Below are positions 60,437 to 64,000 of a stretch of DNA of 64,000 bases, in pieces. The stretch spans positions 124,001 to 188,000 of the forward strand of contig NZ_JAHUWK010000007.1 in NCBI RefSeq assembly GCF_019219065.1, read 5' to 3'. Within the stretch, counting starts at the first letter, position 1. The number at the start of each line of letters is the position of its first letter. Below the pieces are notes generated by a model. That model was not told the origin of the DNA and searched no databases. It saw nothing but the letters and a program-made list of their open reading frames with translations. The DNA comes from Duganella sp. sic0402 (lineage in GTDB: Bacteria; Pseudomonadota; Gammaproteobacteria; Burkholderiales; Burkholderiaceae_D). The translations under genes and the position numbers were made by a program.

Positions 60437-61244
60437 ATGCCACACCGCCTAACAGCAAGGCCATTGCCAGGCTGATCCAGCCCAGGCTTCCGCCGCCTTG
60501 ATAGCCGGCCTTGTTCTCGACCTGGTAAGCGGCGTTGTTCTTGATACGCTCGCGGAACTGGTCCAGTTCCGACTGCAACTGCGGCACCAGCTGATCGACC
60601 GCACGTTCATAGCCCTCGCTACCGGCGGCGCGTGCCTTCTCGCTGACGCCAGCCAGGCTGGCGCTGCCCTTGACACGGCTGGTGCCCGGCGCGCGGAACA
60701 GCAACTGGCGGCTGCGCACATCGAACACCGATGCATCCAGCATGGTCTGCACGTCGTACTGCTCGCCGTGCACCACATAGGCGCCGATGATGGTCCAGTA
60801 CAGCACCGACAGCGTATTGCTGTCATTGAACTGTACCTGGTCATAAGAGAGCAGGGTGACCACCTCCACATCAAACATGCGGGCCACTTGCTCCAGATTG
60901 GCATAGCCGCCCTTGGGCTTCAGGTATTGCGATGGGATGATTTCAATCTTGCCGATGTAGGCATGTTTGGAGAAAGCGTCGCGCACCCGCTCCAGCAGTT
61001 TCATTTTTGCCGCTTCCGGCAGGCCGTTGTTCCAGTTCGAACCGGGCACGAAGGCGATGCCGACTTTGACCGGCGGCCGCAGCTTGACCACGGCCGGCGC
61101 CAGCGCCGGCGGGGTCTGCGCATCCGGATACAGATAATCGACGATGCTGCCCGTCTGTTTGACGCCGCTTGGACTACGCCATGCCGCGCAGCTGCACAAT
61201 GTGGTGGCGGCGATCAAGATCACCAGGGTTTTCAGGAATTTCAT
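60414..61244 (-). CDS. Rhombotarget lipoprotein with GlyGly-CTERM sorting tail
   Basis: This 276-residue lipoprotein has a lipobox LCSC (Cys19) and a C-terminal tripartite tail: GGGSLGW at about residues 250-256, a hydrophobic helix to 272, and RRR at the end. This is the GlyGly-CTERM signal recognised by rhombosortase, and the rhombosortase gene is next on the same strand. The body (VKVGIAFVPGSNWNNGLPEA) matches the rhombotarget lipoprotein family. I chose the ATG at 61244, which follows AGGAGAAAGCAG, over an earlier start at 61286. The protein is probably lipid-anchored and then cut near its C-terminus. Its role is unknown. Confidence 0.85.
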   Translation of the reverse strand: MKFLKTLVILIAATTLCSCAAWRSPSGVKQTGSIVDYLYPDAQTPPALAPAVVKLRPPVKVGIAFVPGSNWNNGLPEAAKMKLLERVRDAFSKHAYIGKIEIIPSQYLKPKGGYANLEQVARMFDVEVVTLLSYDQVQFNDSNTLSVLYWTIIGAYVVHGEQYDVQTMLDASVFDVRSRQLLFRAPGTSRVKGSASLAGVSEKARAAGSEGYERAVDQLVPQLQSELDQFRERIKNNAAYQVENKAGYQGGGSLGWISLAMALLLGGVAYAVSRRR

Positions 61245-61318
61245 CTGCTTTCTCCTCTCCATCATCGCTGGAGTATAAGCAGACAAAATTCAGGCAGAAA
61301 GCCCCGGTGATCAAGGTA

Positions 61319-61828
61319 TCAGCGGATGCTGCATGCGGTATCGTCGCACTGCACCTGCTGCGCCACCTGTTCTGCTACCAGCTGGCCGATGATGGCGCCG
61401 ACTTTCATATCGTCGGCGCGGCCGAAGTGATGCAGCCGCAGCCGGCCCTGGCGATCGATGATCAGCAGCGTCGGCGTGCCACGCAGCTGGTATTCCTCCA
61501 TCGTCAGCGGAATCGCTCCATGCGGAGAGGGCTGGTCTATCGCCACCGGGAAGTCGATGCGGTACTCGTGCACAAAGGCTTCCAGCGCGGCGCGGGTCAT
61601 TACATCATGGTGCTCGAACACCGAATGCAGTCCGAGCACCGCCACATCCTGCTGATCGAACGCAGCGCGGATGGCCTTGGCTTGCGGGATGCCGTGCGAA
61701 ACGCAGCCAGGACACAGCATCTGGAAGGCGTACACCACCACAACCTTGCCACGCAATTGTTCCAGCGAGAGCGGCCGCGCGGTGTTCAGCCAGGACGCGA
61801 CCTGGAGTTCGGGGGCGATAGCATGCAT
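61319..61828 (-). CDS. Thioredoxin-fold redoxin with CPGC motif
   Basis: This 169-residue protein has a thioredoxin fold with a redox motif C39-P-G-C42 and a cis-proline in RGTPTLLI. The pattern RGKVVVVYAFQMLCPGC resembles TlpA/AhpC-TSA-like proteins. It has no signal peptide, so it should work in the cytoplasm, unlike most TlpA proteins. The start has AAGGAG 5-6 bases upstream and is 9 bases after the AhpD-like gene, with which it forms an operon. It may reduce or be reduced by the AhpD-like partner. Confidence 0.85.
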   Translation of the reverse strand: MHAIAPELQVASWLNTARPLSLEQLRGKVVVVYAFQMLCPGCVSHGIPQAKAIRAAFDQQDVAVLGLHSVFEHHDVMTRAALEAFVHEYRIDFPVAIDQPSPHGAIPLTMEEYQLRGTPTLLIIDRQGRLRLHHFGRADDMKVGAIIGQLVAEQVAQQVQCDDTACSIR

Positions 61829-61837
61829 GGCCGCTCC

Positions 61838-62380
61838 TTATTTGGCGCGCAGTTTGACCGATGGGAAGTCCACCGGCACCTTGAACGCCACGTTGACGTA
61901 ATTGGTGAACAGGTTCAGCGCCACATGCGCCAGGATCTCGACGATTTCTTCGTCGTTGAAACCGGCGTCGCGCAGGGCGACCACTTCCTCGTCGCTGATC
62001 TGGGCGCGGTTGGTCACCACAGCGGTGGCGAAGCGCAGTGCGGCGGCGGTTTTCGGATCGGCCGACTGGCCAGCCTGTGCGGCCGCCATTTCTTCGGCGC
62101 TGGCGCCAGCCTTGCGGCCCAGTGCGGTGTGCGCGGCCAGGCAGTATTCGCAGTCATTGCGGTCGGCGATGGCGACGGCGATCTGTTCACCGAGCTTGGC
62201 GTTGATGACGCCGCCACCCAGGGCGCCGAACGAGCCCCACATGGATTTCAGCGCGGCGGTCGAATTGGCGACAGCCTTGAACATGTTGGGCGTGACGCCG
62301 AAGGCGCCATGGATCTGCGACAGCAGTTGTTGACGTTCGCCGGTGGTGTCGGCAGGGGTAACGAGAGCGATGCGGGACAT
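61838..62380 (-). CDS. AhpD-like carboxymuconolactone decarboxylase family protein
   Basis: This 180-residue all-helical protein carries the AhpD-type active site C77-x-x-C80 and H84 in NDCEYCLAAH. Such proteins act as alkylhydroperoxidases or thiol reductants rather than in muconolactone breakdown. I chose the ATG at 62380, preceded by AAAGGAAA; an upstream TTG at 62395 is less likely. A perfect palindrome, GTTAGGAGTCCTAAC, lies 39 bases upstream and is probably the operator of the adjacent MarR gene. Confidence 0.88.
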   Translation of the reverse strand: MSRIALVTPADTTGERQQLLSQIHGAFGVTPNMFKAVANSTAALKSMWGSFGALGGGVINAKLGEQIAVAIADRNDCEYCLAAHTALGRKAGASAEEMAAAQAGQSADPKTAAALRFATAVVTNRAQISDEEVVALRDAGFNDEEIVEILAHVALNLFTNYVNVAFKVPVDFPSVKLRAK

Positions 62381-62418
62381 GATATTTCCTTTCAATCATT
62401 AAGTTGGTTTGTTACGGT

Positions 62419-62433
62419 GTTAGGAGTCCTAAC
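62419..62433. promoter_or_regulatory. Palindromic operator candidate GTTAGGAGTCCTAAC before the AhpD-like gene
   Basis: This is a perfect palindrome of 7-base arms around one central base. It lies between the stop of the MarR gene and the start of the AhpD-like gene. The sequence TTAGGAGTCCT is found again on the minus strand in the promoter of the MarR gene at 63149-63162. Two copies beside a MarR gene are a strong sign of the MarR binding site. Confidence 0.65.
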
Positions 62434-62461
62434 TATTGTGGTCAAAAAAAATGAAACGATA

Positions 62462-63127
62462 TTACGCAAACACCTTCCAGTTACGCGCCTTGGTCACCGG
62501 ATCGGCCGGTTCTTGTTCAAGGCAATCCGTGCGCAACAGCGGCACCGACAGCGGCGCGTCCACCAGCTTGCAGTGGTGCGGCGCAGGCTTGCCTGGATGC
62601 GCGTTCGGTTCAAAGAACCGGCACGACAAGCAGGCGCGCATTTCGGGGAAGCGATCCGTTTTTTGCAGCTGCGCGATCAGCTTGAACAAACCGGTGAGCA
62701 GCTCCGCCTGCTGCGATGCAGGCAGGGCGGCAGCGGCTTGTTCCGCAAAACCCAGTGCGCCCCCGATGCGGGCCGCCATTGCTGCGCCTTCCGGCGTCAG
62801 GAACAGCGCGGTGGCGCGGCCATCATCCTCCGCGCGCGCCTTGTACAGCAAACCCTTGGACACCAGCGCCGATACCGAATCGCTGGCACTGGCTGCGCTG
62901 ATCGACAACTGAGCAGCGAGCCAGGACAGGCGCACACCTTGCTTGCGGCCTTGTAGCAGTTGCAGCATCTCGGCCTGAGTAGGATTAAGGTGCTCGGCCG
63001 TGGCGAATTCCCACATACCGGAACGCATCACGCTGGCGATGCGTCCGATAGAGGTAACGATACGGGCCGAAACGTCCGGTGTATCCTGCCACGGTTTTTT
63101 AGGTTTGCTGTCCATGCTTTGCATCAT
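62462..63127 (-). CDS. MarR-family regulator with a Cys-rich C-terminal tail
   Basis: This 221-residue winged-helix regulator has the MarR DNA-binding region at about residues 45-115 (SWLAAQLSISAASASDSVSALVSKGLL and the wing AEDDGRATALFLTPEG, cited in parts). It is longer than typical MarR proteins (about 140-170). The C-terminal ~60 residues hold four Cys (C166, C169, C186, C202) and two His near 184-185, a pattern able to hold an Fe-S cluster or zinc. A redox- or metal-responsive switch is plausible. It is followed by AhpD-like and thioredoxin-fold genes. Alternative starts at 63124 and 63115 differ little. Confidence 0.87.
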   Translation of the reverse strand: MMQSMDSKPKKPWQDTPDVSARIVTSIGRIASVMRSGMWEFATAEHLNPTQAEMLQLLQGRKQGVRLSWLAAQLSISAASASDSVSALVSKGLLYKARAEDDGRATALFLTPEGAAMAARIGGALGFAEQAAAALPASQQAELLTGLFKLIAQLQKTDRFPEMRACLSCRFFEPNAHPGKPAPHHCKLVDAPLSVPLLRTDCLEQEPADPVTKARNWKVFA

Positions 63128-63302
63128 ACACCCGAAAATGGCTTTGTCAAGGACTCCTAATTAAATAACTTTCTGCTTGCGCTGCCGTTCATCCGGTTTA
63201 AGCGCCGCTCATCATGTATTTCGACCATTCCTCCGATTGTCGGCTGGCGGAAGGCTTTACCGTACTACCCTCGGGCTTATCGATACCCTGAGGAAGAGGC
63301 CA
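63128..63302. promoter_or_regulatory. Divergent region between MarR and ABC ATPase genes with a second MarR-type site
   Basis: AAGGACTCCTAATT at 63149-63162 reads TTAGGAGTCCTT on the minus strand, sharing eleven bases with the palindrome at 62419-62433, and lies 22 bases before the MarR ATG. This suggests autoregulation. The remainder shows the GAGGAAGAGG ribosome site of the ABC gene at 63290-63299. I see nothing else. Confidence 0.55.
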
Positions 63303-64000
63303 ATGCTGTCCCTGCGTAACCTGCATAAAACCTATGCCAATGGCGTACACGCCACCCGCGATATCTCGCTGGACATACCCACCGGACTATTTGGCCTGCT
63401 GGGGCCTAATGGCGCCGGAAAATCCTCGCTGATGCGCACCATCGCCACCTTGCAGAGGCCCGATAGCGGCAGCATCCATCTGGATGGCGTCGATGTGCTG
63501 GCGCAGCCGCTGGCAATGCGTCGCCAGCTTGGGTATTTGCCGCAGGATTTTGGCGTCTATCCGAAAGTATCGGCACTGGAATTGCTCAATCACTTCGCCA
63601 TCCTGAAAGGCATCACCGCGCGTGGTGAACGGCGCGAGATGGTGGACGCGCTGCTTCAGCAGACCAATCTGTGGGAGGTGCGCCGGCGCGCAGTACACAG
63701 CTATTCGGGCGGCATGCGGCAGCGCTTCGGTATCGCGCAGGCGCTGCTGGGCGCACCACGGCTGGTCATCGTCGATGAGCCGACGGCGGGACTGGACCCT
63801 GATGAGCGCAACCGCTTTCTCAATTTACTGGCCCGCATAGGCGAGCAGGTGGTGGTGATCCTCTCCACGCATATCGTGGCGGACGTCACCGACCTGTGCG
63901 CGCGCATGGCGATTATCGCGGCAGGGCGGGTGGTGGCCAGCGGCGAACCGCAGGCCGCCATCGCCTCTTTGCACGCGTCGATATGGCAACGCGGTGTCCG
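63303..64000 (+). CDS. ABC transporter ATP-binding protein (3' end outside window)
   Basis: This ATPase domain is open to the window end (232 complete codons visible). It has Walker A GPNGAGKSS, Q-loop YLPQDFG, signature YSGGMRQR, Walker B LVIVDEPTAGLDP and the H-loop STHIV. The order is typical of ABC-2-type exporter ATPases (CcmA class). The permease is presumably beyond the window. A ribosome site GAGGAAGAGG precedes the ATG by about 3-12 bases. Substrate unknown. Confidence 0.9.
   Translation, partial: MLSLRNLHKTYANGVHATRDISLDIPTGLFGLLGPNGAGKSSLMRTIATLQRPDSGSIHLDGVDVLAQPLAMRRQLGYLPQDFGVYPKVSALELLNHFAILKGITARGERREMVDALLQQTNLWEVRRRAVHSYSGGMRQRFGIAQALLGAPRLVIVDEPTAGLDPDERNRFLNLLARIGEQVVVILSTHIVADVTDLCARMAIIAAGRVVASGEPQAAIASLHASIWQRGV

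Overview
The window is a stretch of GC-rich, gene-dense bacterial chromosome. Gene content (several TonB-dependent receptors, RND efflux, a rhombosortase with its lipoprotein target, GH67 plus GH115 alpha-glucuronidases, a Caulobacter/Burkholderia-type oxidative xylose pathway, a long DUF4214/RTX adhesin-like protein) fits a betaproteobacterium, most likely the Oxalobacteraceae (Massilia/Duganella group). That placement is inferred from content, not measured. I see no rRNA, tRNA, insertion sequence, prophage or CRISPR.

Layout. (1) 1-9378, plus strand: a probable organosulfur acquisition operon. It holds the tail of tonB, exbB, exbD, two paralogous Tat-type sulfonate/nitrate-family solute-binding proteins flanking a TonB-dependent receptor, an NtaA/DszA-type flavin monooxygenase, and a rare fusion of a cysteine-dioxygenase cupin with four rhodanese-like domains. 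(2) 9462-18021: a chemoreceptor, an unrecognised 459-residue protein, a cupin protein, and an operon of M1 metallopeptidase, DUF6702 protein and a second TonB receptor. (3) 18115-40810: a glucuronoxylan-to-2-oxoglutarate locus. Minus-strand genes encode a GDSL esterase, GH43, GH115, GH67, a LacI regulator and a carboxylesterase; plus-strand genes encode a GH10 xylanase and then an eight-gene run of xylX-like dehydratase, xylose dehydrogenase, xylonolactonase, xylonate dehydratase, xylFGH transporter and GH3 beta-xylosidase. The two arms diverge from 29914-30011, where mirrored promoters flank a LacI-type operator core. The last Weimberg enzyme (2-oxoglutarate semialdehyde dehydrogenase) is not in the window. 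(4) 40814-49630: a 1896-residue protein with twelve Ig-like repeats, RTX and DUF4214 domains; a lone receiver protein; a PafA-like phosphatase; and an EF-hand protein ending at a strong terminator. (5) 49777-56991: an RND efflux operon followed by a diguanylate cyclase and a small exported protein. (6) 56988-61244, minus strand: a chain of overlapping genes, rhombotarget lipoprotein, rhombosortase, class-C-type serine hydrolase and MaoC-like hydratase, with NnrU after them. (7) 61319-63127: a thiol/redox unit of Cys-rich MarR regulator, AhpD-like protein and thioredoxin-fold protein, with a shared palindrome before the regulator and before the AhpD-like gene. An ABC ATPase gene runs off the end.

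Most noteworthy are the dioxygenase/tetra-rhodanese fusion within a TonB-linked sulfur operon, the mirrored divergent xylan/xylose promoter, the compacted rhombosortase/target pair in which the protease seems to lack its usual first helix, and the Cys-rich MarR with two matching operator candidates.
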